NCBI GenBank assembly: GCA_014874265.1
Contig: JACWAM010000073.1
Span: 1-34,470 of the forward strand
Length of the DNA: 34,470 bases
Direction: 5' to 3'
DNA from: Thermoleophilia bacterium
GTDB taxonomy: Bacteria; Actinomycetota; Thermoleophilia; BMS3ABIN01
In this document: piece by piece, positions 7,303-15,836 of the stretch
Position numbering within the stretch: the first letter of the stretch is position 1
Layout: each line of letters starts with the position of its first letter
Notes under the pieces: generated by a model
Database searches by the model: none
The model's input: the letters and a program-made list of their open reading frames with translations, nothing else
Told to the model about the DNA's origin: nothing
Made by a program: the position numbers and the translations under genes

Positions 7303-8385
7303 TTGGATATCCTAAATTCAACAATTTCATCAATCAAGCCTCTCGATGATGCCGCCATGCAAGCGGCCCGCGAGCGGCACGACCGGCTCACCAAACCACA
7401 GGGAAGCCTCGGCGTTCTGGAATCCCTGTCGGTGCGGCTGGCCGGAATTCAGGGCCGCTCACTGCCGGTGATCGGCAAGAAGGTGATCATCGTCATGGCG
7501 GGAGACCATGGAGTTGTGGCTGAAGGTGTCAGTACCTTTCCCCAGGAGGTGACGACGCAGATGGTGGCAAATTTCGCCGCCGGCGGCGCCGGCATCAACG
7601 TGCTGGCCCGGCACTCCGGATGCGAGGTCAGGGTGGTTGATATGGGCGTCGCTGCGCCCGTCGAGATCGACGGCGTGCTTTCCCGGAAGGTGCGTTCCGG
7701 CACCGCCAACATCGCCGCCGGCCCCGCGATGACCCGCGAGGAAGCGGTAGCCTGCCTGGAAGCCGGCATCGAGGTGGCCGCAGCAGAGATTGACGCCGGC
7801 GCCACCCTGCTGGGCACCGGTGATATAGGCATTGGCAACACCACGCCCAGCAGCGCCATCCTGACGGTGTTCTCGGGCGCCCGGACCGGGCTGACCGTCG
7901 GCCGTGGCACCGGCATCGGCGCCGAGGCTCTGGCGCACAAGCGGGAAATTATCAAGAAAGCGATAGACGTCAACAAGCCAGACGCGGGTGACGGCCTTGA
8001 CGTACTGGCCAAGGTTGGCGGCCTGGAGATCGGCGGTCTCGCCGGCGCCATCCTGGGCGCCGCCGCCGGGCGCGTGCCCATGGTGATCGACGGGTTTATT
8101 TCTACGGCCGCCGCGATGGTTGCCGCCAGCCTCTGCCCGCTGTGCAAGGATTTCATGATCGCCTCGCACGTAAGCGTGGAGCCGGGCCACAAGCTGATGC
8201 TGGAGGAGCTGGGACTCAAGCCCATGCTGTTTCTGGACATGCGGCTGGGCGAGGGCACCGGCGCCGCTCTGGCGGCGAACCTGACGGAAGCAGCCGCCAG
8301 GGTGCTCTCAGAAATGGCTACGTTTGCCGAAGCCGGCGTCGCGGAAAAGAATGAAGAAATGTCAGAAGAAGAGGCCGGCGTCTAA
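7303..8385 (+). CDS. cobT: Nicotinate-nucleotide-dimethylbenzimidazole phosphoribosyltransferase
   Basis: CobT activates the lower ligand of cobalamin by making alpha-ribazole phosphate from nicotinate mononucleotide and dimethylbenzimidazole. Family signatures include RLTKPQGSLGVLE near the N-terminus, MAGDHGVVAEGVS, LLGTGDIGIGNTT and SHVSVEPGH. The C-terminal RLGEGTGAALA holds the catalytic Glu. The length of 360 aa is as expected. The start is TTG at 7303 with a GGAGG Shine-Dalgarno 4 nt upstream. No other cobalamin gene is adjacent and no cobalamin riboswitch is visible upstream, so it may serve salvage or lower-ligand exchange. An epimerase gene follows after 42 bp. Confidence 0.95.
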   Translation: MDILNSTISSIKPLDDAAMQAARERHDRLTKPQGSLGVLESLSVRLAGIQGRSLPVIGKKVIIVMAGDHGVVAEGVSTFPQEVTTQMVANFAAGGAGINVLARHSGCEVRVVDMGVAAPVEIDGVLSRKVRSGTANIAAGPAMTREEAVACLEAGIEVAAAEIDAGATLLGTGDIGIGNTTPSSAILTVFSGARTGLTVGRGTGIGAEALAHKREIIKKAIDVNKPDAGDGLDVLAKVGGLEIGGLAGAILGAAAGRVPMVIDGFISTAAAMVAASLCPLCKDFMIASHVSVEPGHKLMLEELGLKPMLFLDMRLGEGTGAALAANLTEAAARVLSEMATFAEAGVAEKNEEMSEEEAGV

Positions 8386-8427
8386 GAAACGCTCAAGGGG
8401 ATTCAGGGTAACCTGGGGGGTGTGCTC

Positions 8428-9327
8428 ATGAAGATTTTCCTTACCGGAGGCTCGGGATTTGTCGGCAGACACCTGGCCGCGGAGCTGGCCAGCCGCGGGC
8501 ACGAGCTGGCCTGCCTCGTCCGCGCCGGTGACAATAACGGCGCCGCATTCCTGCAGGAACTCGGCGCCCGTGTTACATCCGGCAGCGTCATCGACCCGGC
8601 TTCGCTTAAGGGCGCCGCCGAGGGGGCGGATGCCGTCATCCACCTGGTGGGGATCATCCTGGAGAGGCCGGGCGCCGGCTTTAGCCAGGTTCACGTGGCA
8701 GGGACCGTGAACGTCTTGGCGGAGGCAAAGCGCGCCGGCGCCGGCAGGTTCATTCATATGAGCGCCGCGGGCGCGGCGGCCGTCGCCGTCAGCCGCTACC
8801 TGGAAACAAAATGGACGGCGGAAGAAGAGGTCCGGGCCAGCGGCCTTGACTATACCATCTTCCGGCCATCGATCATCTATGGCCCCCGTGGGGAATTTAT
8901 CCACATGCTCATCCGCCAGGTGCGCCTCTTGCCGGTCGTGCCGGTGATCGGCGACGGGCGTTACCGGCTCCAGCCTGTCTCTGTTTTCGACATCGCCCGT
9001 CTCTTTTCCGACTCGCTGACAAATCCGAAAACGATTAACAAGACTTACGAAGCCGGAGGGCCGCGCGCCTTTTCCTATAACGAGATGGTGGACGCCATCG
9101 CCGCGGCCATGGGCAAGCGCCGGCTGAAACTGCACCTGCCGGTAGCGGTGATGAAGCTCGCGGCCGTGGTTGCGGAAAAGATCATGCCCCAGCCGTTTGT
9201 CACCCGGGATCAGGTCAACATGCTGCTCGAGGAGAGCACCGTTGACATCGAGGCCATGAGGGCAGATTTCGGCTTTGAGCCGGTCGAATTCAAGGATGAA
9301 ATCAGGCAACTGATCGAGTCCAGGTGA
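8428..9327 (+). CDS. NAD(P)-dependent epimerase/dehydratase (NDUFA9/YfcH-like SDR)
   Basis: An extended/atypical short-chain dehydrogenase-like protein. The N-terminal Rossmann motif is TGGSGFVGRHLAAEL. AVIHLVGII and GRFIHMSAAGA follow, then the YLETKW region, which occupies the place of the classical YxxxK. The FRPSIIYGP segment and C-terminal substrate part are like the atypical SDR group containing complex I NDUFA9 and bacterial sugar- or quinone-related homologues. I chose ATG 8428 over GTG 8422, because the G-run at 8415-8420 then sits at Shine-Dalgarno distance. About 300 aa. The substrate is unknown; closeness to cobT (42 bp) suggests co-transcription rather than a known pathway link. 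Confidence 0.85.
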   Translation: MKIFLTGGSGFVGRHLAAELASRGHELACLVRAGDNNGAAFLQELGARVTSGSVIDPASLKGAAEGADAVIHLVGIILERPGAGFSQVHVAGTVNVLAEAKRAGAGRFIHMSAAGAAAVAVSRYLETKWTAEEEVRASGLDYTIFRPSIIYGPRGEFIHMLIRQVRLLPVVPVIGDGRYRLQPVSVFDIARLFSDSLTNPKTINKTYEAGGPRAFSYNEMVDAIAAAMGKRRLKLHLPVAVMKLAAVVAEKIMPQPFVTRDQVNMLLEESTVDIEAMRADFGFEPVEFKDEIRQLIESR

Positions 9328-9477
9328 GCCAATCCCATCGGAGCTTTTTTGCGGCGAGGCCGAGCGAAATGGGCATGGGCCACGACGTATCACAACTTTA
9401 AGTGTTTCATTTAACGTTTAACGTCAAATGCTTGACGCGATGCTGCTTATGCTCGTGCAGCCGGTTGTGCGGTGCTC

Positions 9478-9486
9478 TGCTATAAT
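9478..9486 (+). promoter_or_regulatory. Extended -10 promoter of guaA (leaderless mRNA likely)
   Basis: The sequence TGCTATAAT (9478-9486) is a perfect extended -10 element. The guaA ATG lies 9 nt past its last base, so transcription should start at or within about 3 nt of the ATG. No good -35 is found 17 bp upstream, as is usual for extended -10 promoters, and no Shine-Dalgarno precedes the gene. Confidence 0.7.
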
Positions 9487-9495
9487 ATGCATCCC

Positions 9496-11022
9496 ATGGA
9501 TACAGTCCTCGTTCTTGACTTTGGCGCCCAATACAGCCAGTTGATCGCCCGGCGGGTCCGCGAATGCCGGGTTTACTCCGAGCTGATCCCTTTCGATACG
9601 CCTGTCGATGAGATCGCGGCGCGCCGGCCTCAGGGCCTCATCCTCTCCGGCGGCCCCGCCAGCGTCTACGCCGACGACGCGCTCTCGATCGACCCGGCGC
9701 TGTTTGAGCTGGGCATCCCGGTTCTCGGGATCTGCTACGGGATGCAGCTGATGGCGCACACGCTGGGCGGCACGGTCACCCGCACCGGCTTGAGCGAGTT
9801 CGGCAAAACGGCGCTGAGCGTCGCCAGGGAAGTGGCGCTATTTAACGATCTGCCCCACGAGCAGACCTGCTGGATGAGCCACCGGGACTCGGTAACCGCC
9901 GCTCCGGAAGGCTTCGAAGTCACCGGTTCCACCGCCAGCTCCCCGGTGGCGGTAATGGAAAGCCCCCAGAGGAGCATGTTCGGCATCCAGTGCCACCCCG
10001 AGGTGGTGCATACCCCTTACGGCACCGACGTGATCAAGAATTTTCTCTTCGGCCCTTGCCACTGCCAGCCGGACTGGACCGTGGTCTCCATCATCGAGGA
10101 ATCAGTGGCGGCCATCCAGGAGCAGGTTGGCGTCGAGAAGGTCATTTGCGGCCTCTCCGGCGGAGTCGATTCTTCCACGGCGGCGCTGCTCGTCTACCGC
10201 GCCGTCGGCGACGCTCTCACCTGCATTTTCGTCGACCACGGCCTGCTCCGGAAGGACGAGGCGGAACAGGTAATCGACGCTTTCAAAAACCACTTCCACG
10301 TGCCGCTGATTCACGTTAGAGCAAAAGAGCGGTTTCTGACCAGGCTCGCCGGCGTCACCGATCCGGAGCGCAAGCGGAAGATCATCGGGGAAGAATTTAT
10401 CCGGATCTTTGAGGAAGAGGCCCGCAAGCTCTCAGGGACCCGGTTCCTCGTGCAGGGCACGCTTTACTCGGACGTGATCGAAAGCGGCACCCGCGACGCC
10501 GCCCGGATCAAATCACATCATAACGTGGGCGGCCTGCCGGAGGACATGGACCTGGACCTGGTGGAGCCGCTCCGGAATATCTTCAAGGACGAGGTCCGCA
10601 ATGTGGCCGATGAGCTCGGCCTGCCCGACAGCATGGTCTGGCGGCAGCCGTTTCCCGGTCCCGGCCTGGCCATCCGCATCATCGGGGAGGTCACCGAAGA
10701 ACGTCTGGAAATCCTCCGTGAGGCGGATTTCATCCTCCAGGAAGAGGTCCGCCGCGCCGGCCTTTACCGGGAGCTGTGGCAGTCGTTCTGCGTGCTGCCG
10801 GCGATCCGGAGCGTCGGCGTCATGGGCGACGAGCGCACTTACGCTTACCCGATCGTTATCCGGGCCGTCACCAGCGAAGACGCGATGACGGCGGACTGGG
10901 CCCGCCTGCCCTACGATCTGCTGGAAACCGTCTCCAGCCGCATCATTAATGAGGTTCCCGGCGTCAACCGGGTGGCGCTGGACATCTCTTCCAAGCCGCC
11001 GAGCACAATCGAGTGGGAGTAA
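9496..11022 (+). CDS. guaA: GMP synthase (glutamine-hydrolysing)
   Basis: This enzyme converts XMP, glutamine and ATP to GMP in purine synthesis. The N-terminal class I amidotransferase has GICYGMQL with the nucleophile Cys, and CHPEV with the catalytic His. The ATP pyrophosphatase domain has the P-loop [12 protein letters not shown] (about residue 220). The C-terminal dimerisation domain ends in the conserved KPPSTIEWE. Starting at ATG 9496 gives a protein of 508 aa that begins [15 protein letters not shown], matching the family N-terminus. Upstream in-frame GTG 9472 and ATG 9487 would precede or abut the -10 box and are rejected. No riboswitch is visible upstream. Confidence 0.97.
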   Translation: MDTVLVLDFGAQYSQLIARRVRECRVYSELIPFDTPVDEIAARRPQGLILSGGPASVYADDALSIDPALFELGIPVLGICYGMQLMAHTLGGTVTRTGLSEFGKTALSVAREVALFNDLPHEQTCWMSHRDSVTAAPEGFEVTGSTASSPVAVMESPQRSMFGIQCHPEVVHTPYGTDVIKNFLFGPCHCQPDWTVVSIIEESVAAIQEQVGVEKVICGLSGGVDSSTAALLVYRAVGDALTCIFVDHGLLRKDEAEQVIDAFKNHFHVPLIHVRAKERFLTRLAGVTDPERKRKIIGEEFIRIFEEEARKLSGTRFLVQGTLYSDVIESGTRDAARIKSHHNVGGLPEDMDLDLVEPLRNIFKDEVRNVADELGLPDSMVWRQPFPGPGLAIRIIGEVTEERLEILREADFILQEEVRRAGLYRELWQSFCVLPAIRSVGVMGDERTYAYPIVIRAVTSEDAMTADWARLPYDLLETVSSRIINEVPGVNRVALDISSKPPSTIEWE

Positions 11023-11110
11023 AAAAGCGGGTGGCGGGTGGTGGATTAGCCAAAATCTGCCGCTATTTGTGCCGGACAGTGCAGCGGAGCCGGCGGCAAT
11101 AAAAAAACTG

Positions 11111-11139
11111 TTGCTTGGCTTTTTCGGTAGTGATATAGT
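11111..11139 (+). promoter_or_regulatory. Sigma-70-type promoter of the surface-protein gene
   Basis: TTGCTT (11111-11116), a 17-nt spacer and TATAGT (11134-11139) form the promoter. A TG lies one base upstream of the -10, giving an extended -10. The predicted start is near 11146, leaving a leader of about 237 nt before the start codon at 11383. Confidence 0.55.
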
Positions 11140-11145
11140 AGGCTC

Positions 11146-11382
11146 ACCGTGACTTGGGGGGGTCCGGCGAACCCAGGAAATTCCAGCCCTCATGCTTTTA
11201 GCTATTTGTCTTCATTAGCTGCGACACGAAAAATCCCGCAACAACAGGCACCTACAGCCTTACGGTGAAGGAGGTGGGCCGCACAAATCAGTCCGCAAGG
11301 CGTTCTTTACTGTTTAAACACTGATCCATGTTAAGCAAGACTTCGTATTGACGAAATATCAACCTTAACAAGGAGACGGAGG
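11146..11382 (+). other. Long structured 5' leader, unassigned
   Basis: The region between the predicted transcription start and the secreted-protein gene contains several potential hairpins. One is in the G-rich stretch near 11154-11177 (CTTGGG with CCCAGG). Another is at 11250-11278, where CACCT and GCC pair with GGT and AGGTG. I compared it mentally with c-di-GMP, c-di-AMP, cobalamin and SAM riboswitches and none fits. It could be a regulatory RNA or only a long untranslated region. The final AAGGAGACGGAGG supplies the Shine-Dalgarno. Confidence 0.35.
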
Positions 11383-13584
11383 ATGGAGGGAAAAAGGATG
11401 CAAGTTAGCTCTAAATTGCTGCTGCGCGCGACAATCATTTTACTGGGGCTGATGCTGGTGCTGGGCTTGTACCTCGGCCTGAGCCTGACCAAGGCTACGG
11501 GCACCACCGGCGGCGACTGGGCAACGGTAAAGCAGTACGTCGATGCTTATATCCAGAACCAGTACCCCGGCTCGACGGTTGGCGAAGGCGAAGGCAGTGT
11601 CAATGGTGGCAAGAGTGGTTTTTACATTAACCAGACCGCTCTGCACAGCGCGTTAAACTCCTCAGGAAGCGATACCTCCGGACTTAATGTACTTGGCGAG
11701 GGCGACGACCTGGCAAAAGCTCCGGTGCTAATCGATAACCTGAATCAGCTGACCACGATAATCCCGGGAACCAGCTTCCGCTGCAACTGGAATTCATCCG
11801 ATTCGACAAATAACTGTTTCTCCGCCGGCGCGGTTGCCGATGTCAAGGCTCTGGTTGATGCCCATGAAGCGGCGACTGGCGTGGTGCCCGACATAGTCGA
11901 CTACTGCATGACCGACCATACGGCGGCGCCGACTACCGGCGCCTGGGGCTTTATCGCCCAGACCGGCGGGCTGGCCAGCGATGGCTCCATTCCCAAGGTC
12001 TACGGCTTTACCTGGGGGCGTGACGGCTGGACCAATACATTGGTAACCGGTTACACAAACGGGAATCCAGTGAGCGCTCCCGGGACTGCCAGCACCTACA
12101 CACCACCGAACACAGTCCCGGGCGGCTGCACCAGCGCCAGCGGTGACGCCGAATTAGTGCGCTGCGTTGCTGAATGGTCCATTACCAACGGCACCGGCTA
12201 CGGCAACGTCGGTAACGGGCTATCGCCGTCCGGCACCAATCCAAACCAGTCTTTTACGACCGGTCAGATAGTTGACATACGGGCCGACAGCCCTGTTCAT
12301 ACGGTGGACAATAACGGCACTCCAGCTATCAATGTGCCAATCAACACCGTCTTCAATTCCGGCTTGGCAAGCATCAATCCTAATGCGACAAATGGCGTTC
12401 TGATCGCCAGCGCCAGCCAGGGTCCGGGCGGTATCGTTGCTGAAGGTCTGAACATGCTCGGTTATACAACAACAACGGGTACGGCTCCCACAGGTGGTTA
12501 TATCCACAGCGGCGTTCCTTACTGGAATAGCACGCTTTCTCCCGGGCAGCAGCAGACAACTACTGGTTATCAGTCATACGGTCTGCAATCCGCCAGTATT
12601 TGGACCACCTTTGGCGATACTGACACAACAGCACCGAATATCTCCGGCATTAATGAGAAACTCTCCGCTACCTCCGCCGATATAACCTGGACTACAGACA
12701 AACCGGCCACCAGCAGGGTTGAATATAGCACTACTTCCGGTGGACCATATACCACCGCCAACACGGGATGCGACGATCATGGCAGCACGGAAGCCTGCAC
12801 GATCCTGCGCGGCAGCCACAGCCTCACCCTCACCGGCCTGACACCTGGACAGAAGTACTATGCCAAGGTCATTTCCTATGATAGCCAGGCTAACGCCAGC
12901 AGCAGCAACGAGTTCAGCTTCACCGCGGCGCCGCCGATGAGCCCGACGGACTACGTGTATTACTTCCCCTGGTATGATTCCCGCGTCGCCGGCGGCTGGG
13001 GCGGCAACGACTGGATCTGCATCGCCAACCCGGGTGCAAACTCGGTCAAGGCCGACATCTACGTCGGCAACACGTACGAAGGAACGCAAACGCTGGCGGC
13101 TGGGGAATACTACAACTGGACCACGCCGGAACAGATGGGCGGCCCGGTCCAGGTCAGGTGTGAAAACTGCCAGGCAAACGGCAACCACCTGACGGTGACC
13201 GACCGAACGCTGTATATGGGCACCTTCCATGAGACGATGGCGCCCGAGCATACTGAGGCTTCCGGCGGCACGACCCAGCTTGGCACTGCCTACTCATGGC
13301 CGTGGTATGACAACGCCAACACTGGTTTTGTGGGCGACTGGGTCATGGTTGGCAACGCCGACCCGACCAACAGCGCCACAGTCGATGTCTATCTGGGATC
13401 CACCCTGGAGCAGACGTTTACCATCGGGCCGCGCTCGGTGGCGAACCCGGTCCAGATCCTCCCGCGGACCGACAACGGGCCGGTAAAGGTGGTATCGGAG
13501 AACGGTCAGCTGATCTTCGCCACACAGCGCGTCCTCTATAACAACAGCTTCAACGAGATGTTCGGCAACAGGATCGCGCCGTAA
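11383..13584 (+). CDS. Large secreted surface protein with rhodanese-like region, Fn3 domain and two C-terminal repeats
   Basis: A predicted exported protein of 733 aa. Residues about 8-37 form a signal peptide or anchor (LLLRATIILLGLMLVLGLYL). Residues about 45-330 contain VDYCMTDHTAA and a later GFTWGRDGW. These resemble the active-site loop and closing motif of rhodanese domains, but with long insertions, so sulfurtransferase activity is unproven. Residues about 410-515 are a fibronectin type III domain (DTTAPNISGI ... LTGLTPGQKYYAKVISYD). Two related ~95-aa repeats follow, each with (Y/S)(F/W)PWYD, a DW(I/V) and a VYxGxTxE motif, ending near VLYNNSFNEM. I do not know a name for this repeat. 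Start ATG 11383 or ATG 11398 are both preceded by purine-rich Shine-Dalgarno sequences. The gene is monocistronic with its own promoter and hairpin. Confidence 0.8.
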   Translation: MEGKRMQVSSKLLLRATIILLGLMLVLGLYLGLSLTKATGTTGGDWATVKQYVDAYIQNQYPGSTVGEGEGSVNGGKSGFYINQTALHSALNSSGSDTSGLNVLGEGDDLAKAPVLIDNLNQLTTIIPGTSFRCNWNSSDSTNNCFSAGAVADVKALVDAHEAATGVVPDIVDYCMTDHTAAPTTGAWGFIAQTGGLASDGSIPKVYGFTWGRDGWTNTLVTGYTNGNPVSAPGTASTYTPPNTVPGGCTSASGDAELVRCVAEWSITNGTGYGNVGNGLSPSGTNPNQSFTTGQIVDIRADSPVHTVDNNGTPAINVPINTVFNSGLASINPNATNGVLIASASQGPGGIVAEGLNMLGYTTTTGTAPTGGYIHSGVPYWNSTLSPGQQQTTTGYQSYGLQSASIWTTFGDTDTTAPNISGINEKLSATSADITWTTDKPATSRVEYSTTSGGPYTTANTGCDDHGSTEACTILRGSHSLTLTGLTPGQKYYAKVISYDSQANASSSNEFSFTAAPPMSPTDYVYYFPWYDSRVAGGWGGNDWICIANPGANSVKADIYVGNTYEGTQTLAAGEYYNWTTPEQMGGPVQVRCENCQANGNHLTVTDRTLYMGTFHETMAPEHTEASGGTTQLGTAYSWPWYDNANTGFVGDWVMVGNADPTNSATVDVYLGSTLEQTFTIGPRSVANPVQILPRTDNGPVKVVSENGQLIFATQRVLYNNSFNEMFGNRIAP

Positions 13585-13640
13585 ATCAAGCTGAATCATC
13601 CCCGGCGTCTGCCCGGACGCTGAGGTTATATGAAACCAGT

Positions 13641-13666
13641 AGGGCGGCCCCGGAAGGGGCCGCCCT
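13641..13666 (+). terminator. Strong hairpin after the surface-protein gene
   Basis: The 11-bp arms 13641-13651 and 13656-13666 are exact reverse complements around a GGAA tetraloop. The sequence after it (TATCTCC) is not a long T-run, so termination efficiency is uncertain. It lies 57 bp past the stop codon and at the edge of the left direct repeat of the island. Confidence 0.7.
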
Positions 13667-13692
13667 TATCTCCTAACCCTGGTTCTCTTGAC
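13663..13692 (+). repeat. Left copy of the ~30-bp direct repeat flanking the island
   Basis: This 30-bp stretch beginning CCCTTATCTCC and ending TTCTCTTGAC reappears at 23971-24001 with a single extra base. It looks like duplicated target DNA. On this side 17 bp of other sequence (13693-13709) separate it from the inverted repeat; on the right side there is none. Confidence 0.8.
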
Positions 13693-13709
13693 GGGTTAGG
13701 CAATAGAGG

Positions 13710-13745
13710 CTTGAAAAGTGTCACCCTCCTGCCCAGTGGTATATG
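13710..13745 (+). repeat. Left terminal inverted repeat
   Basis: It begins CTTGAAAAGTGTCACC and is identical over 36 bp to the reverse complement of 23935-23970. Further inward the match continues with gaps (GCATCCGC followed by an A-run and ATCG in both copies). Read outward, both copies can encode TYTTGQEGDTFQA or SYTTGQEGDTFQA followed by a stop. They may therefore be the tail of an old transposase gene. Confidence 0.8.
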
Positions 13746-13984
13746 AAAGCCGCCGTCGCTTTACGAGCGCCCTGGCATCCGCCGAAAAAAATCGCCCGCC
13801 TTCCTTGCATCGGAAATGTTCGCTCGCCCTCTTCGCTATTAGCACAATCTGGCATTTGAGCTTGGCTCTAAACTTGCGGCGACTGTTTTTCTTGGTCACG
13901 GCTTCCATCCTTTGTCGCTTTGCTTGGTGATATTATCGCTGTGACCTACTCTTAGCTGGTGGTGCAGGGGGCGGGCTTCAGATC

Positions 13985-15814
13985 CTACGGACCACCAGCA
14001 CCGTACGTCTTGATGCTGTCGGGCGCGGGCACCGGTGCCGGCGGTGGCGGCGCTGGCAGGAACACCTGGCAAACCGCGGACGAAGGAACAGGTGATGGCG
14101 CGGGGGTGGGAGATGGCGCGGGTGATGGCGAGGGAGCAGGCTGTGGCGCAGGAGCTGGAGAGAGAGCCGGTAATGGAGCTGGTTGCGGTGAAGGTTCGGG
14201 CGATCCCTGCTACCCGCTATTAGAAGATGCCAGTGGCCCTGAAACGGGTTCCGGAGTGCCCTGACCGTCTATTGGCACAGCATAAAGATTTCCATCGACA
14301 CTTCCCACGTAAAGCGAGCCGTTGGCCATTGACGGTGACGCCAGCACCCAGTCCCCGGTGTGATAATCCCATTTCTCTGCCCCGCTTTCGGCGTCCAGGG
14401 CATAGACCTTTCCGTCCTTGCTGCCAAAATAAACCGTACCATTGGTAACGGCGGCTGATGAATATATGCCACCCCCCGTCTTGTATTCCCATCGCTCCTG
14501 GCCGCTAGCGGCATCCAGACAATAGAATTTGTCATCCTGACTGCCAAAGAAGACGGCGCCATTTTTGACCAAAGCGGAGGAATTGACAAAATATCCTGTC
14601 TGGAACTCCCAGCGCTGGACGCCGGTGGCGACGTCAACCGCGTAAAAATTGTCATCCTCGCTGCCAAAAAAGACCATACCCTGCCAAACTGCCGGAGTGG
14701 AAGTGACACTATCGCCTGTGGCAAACTTCCACTTGACCTTGCCGGTTGCGGCATCGACCGCATATAGGTAGTCATCATTGCTTCCAAAGTAGACGGTGCC
14801 GTTATCGATAACCGGCGACGAGTATATCTTGCCTCCGGTTTGTATCTGCCATTTTTCCTGGCCCGAACCGCCATCCAACGCGTAGAAATTGTTGTCCATG
14901 CTGCCAAAAAAGACCAGCCCGCCGGAAATCGCAGGCGAGGAGTTGATCGCTCCTCCGGTTCTAAACTTCCATAAACCTGCTCCCGTGGAAGCATCGACGG
15001 CATACAGATAGGAATCCTGACTGCCGAAATAGACGATGCCGCTGCTAACAGCCGGCGAAGAATCAACCATACCGTCCGTGGTAAATCTCCATTTCTTTTC
15101 ACCGGTCACAGCGTCAAATGCGTAAACACTATGGTCCTGGCTGCCCGAATAAACGGTGCCTCCATCGATCCACGGCGAAGAGACGATTTTGCCGCCGGTC
15201 ATAAACTCCCAGGAGGGGGCGTCGTTCCTTGCAGAACCGGAGTTATCATCATAAAGACCGGAATGTTCGGGGTCCTTGCGGAACATCGCCGTCTCTTTGC
15301 CGCGGGCCTTTACAACAAGCTGATTCTGCTTTACCCGAGGCGGGGAAGATTGCGCCGGGTCCCTGTGGTGACTTATCAGAAAAGCTCCCAGGACTACCGC
15401 GAGGGACAGGACGAGAGCGCCGATGGATATCAACGGGAGAATTTTCTTGCTGTCCAGTCCCCGTTTTTCGCCCGTCTCGACATATGAAATTTCTTCTTTC
15501 GAAGCAAAAGGCGTCTTTTGAGAAGTCTGTTGCCCGAGGTTGCTTCCCGCGGCTGATACAGGCTCTTGATTAATTTACTCCCCCGCGTACAAGACAGGGC
15601 CAACCGCCAGTTGACTTCCGCAACCGCTGCAAAAGACTGCCTGGGGATGATTCGCCTTTCCGCAGACAGGACACCGATTGGTCTGCATGTTCCCACCGGA
15701 TCCAGGCCCCGCTTGTTCCTCAGCAAGCGGTGCCGATTTCCGCAGGGGTGTGCCGCATCCACCGCAAAAACCGGCACTATCGTCATTGTTATGGCCACAA
15801 TCAGGACAGTATAT
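13985..15814 (-). pseudogene. Zinc-ribbon/TM/PQQ-propeller protein gene interrupted by two in-frame stops
   Basis: One continuous frame reads two N-terminal zinc ribbons (YCPDCG...FCGGCG and CPVCG...FCSGCG). These are followed by a linker, one membrane segment (ISIGALVLSLAVVLGAFLI), eight PQQ-type propeller blades (repeats of SSPxxxxGxVYFGSxDxxLYAVDAxTGxxxW) and a Pro/Ala/Ser-rich tail to 13985. The frame is broken by TAA at 15575-15577, after the zinc ribbons, and TAG at 14210-14212, before the Pro-rich tail. The expected start codon at 15812-15814 reads ATA, behind a GGAGAGAGGAG Shine-Dalgarno, so the start may also be mutated. The central part could still be made from TTG 15433 (407 aa, 14210-15433), but that has no Shine-Dalgarno. 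Expected topology: zinc ribbons inside, propeller outside. It is a paralogue of 17740-19375. Confidence 0.75.
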
Positions 15815-15836
15815 GGGTGCTCCTCTCTCCTTACCC

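Noticed and set aside
11146-11382. Known riboswitch in the surface-protein leader
   Set aside because: Conserved cores of c-di-GMP-I, c-di-AMP (ydaO), cobalamin box and S-box were not found.
14090-14200. Possible minisatellite or CRISPR-like repeats
   Set aside because: Irregular GATGGCGCGGG-type units explained by Pro-Ala-Pro-Ser codons on the minus strand; no constant repeat/spacer pattern.
13959-14264. Gly/Ala-rich open frame on the plus strand
   Set aside because: It is the antisense of the Pro/Ala/Ser-rich tail of the zinc-ribbon/PQQ gene; repeated low-complexity codons leave both strands open.
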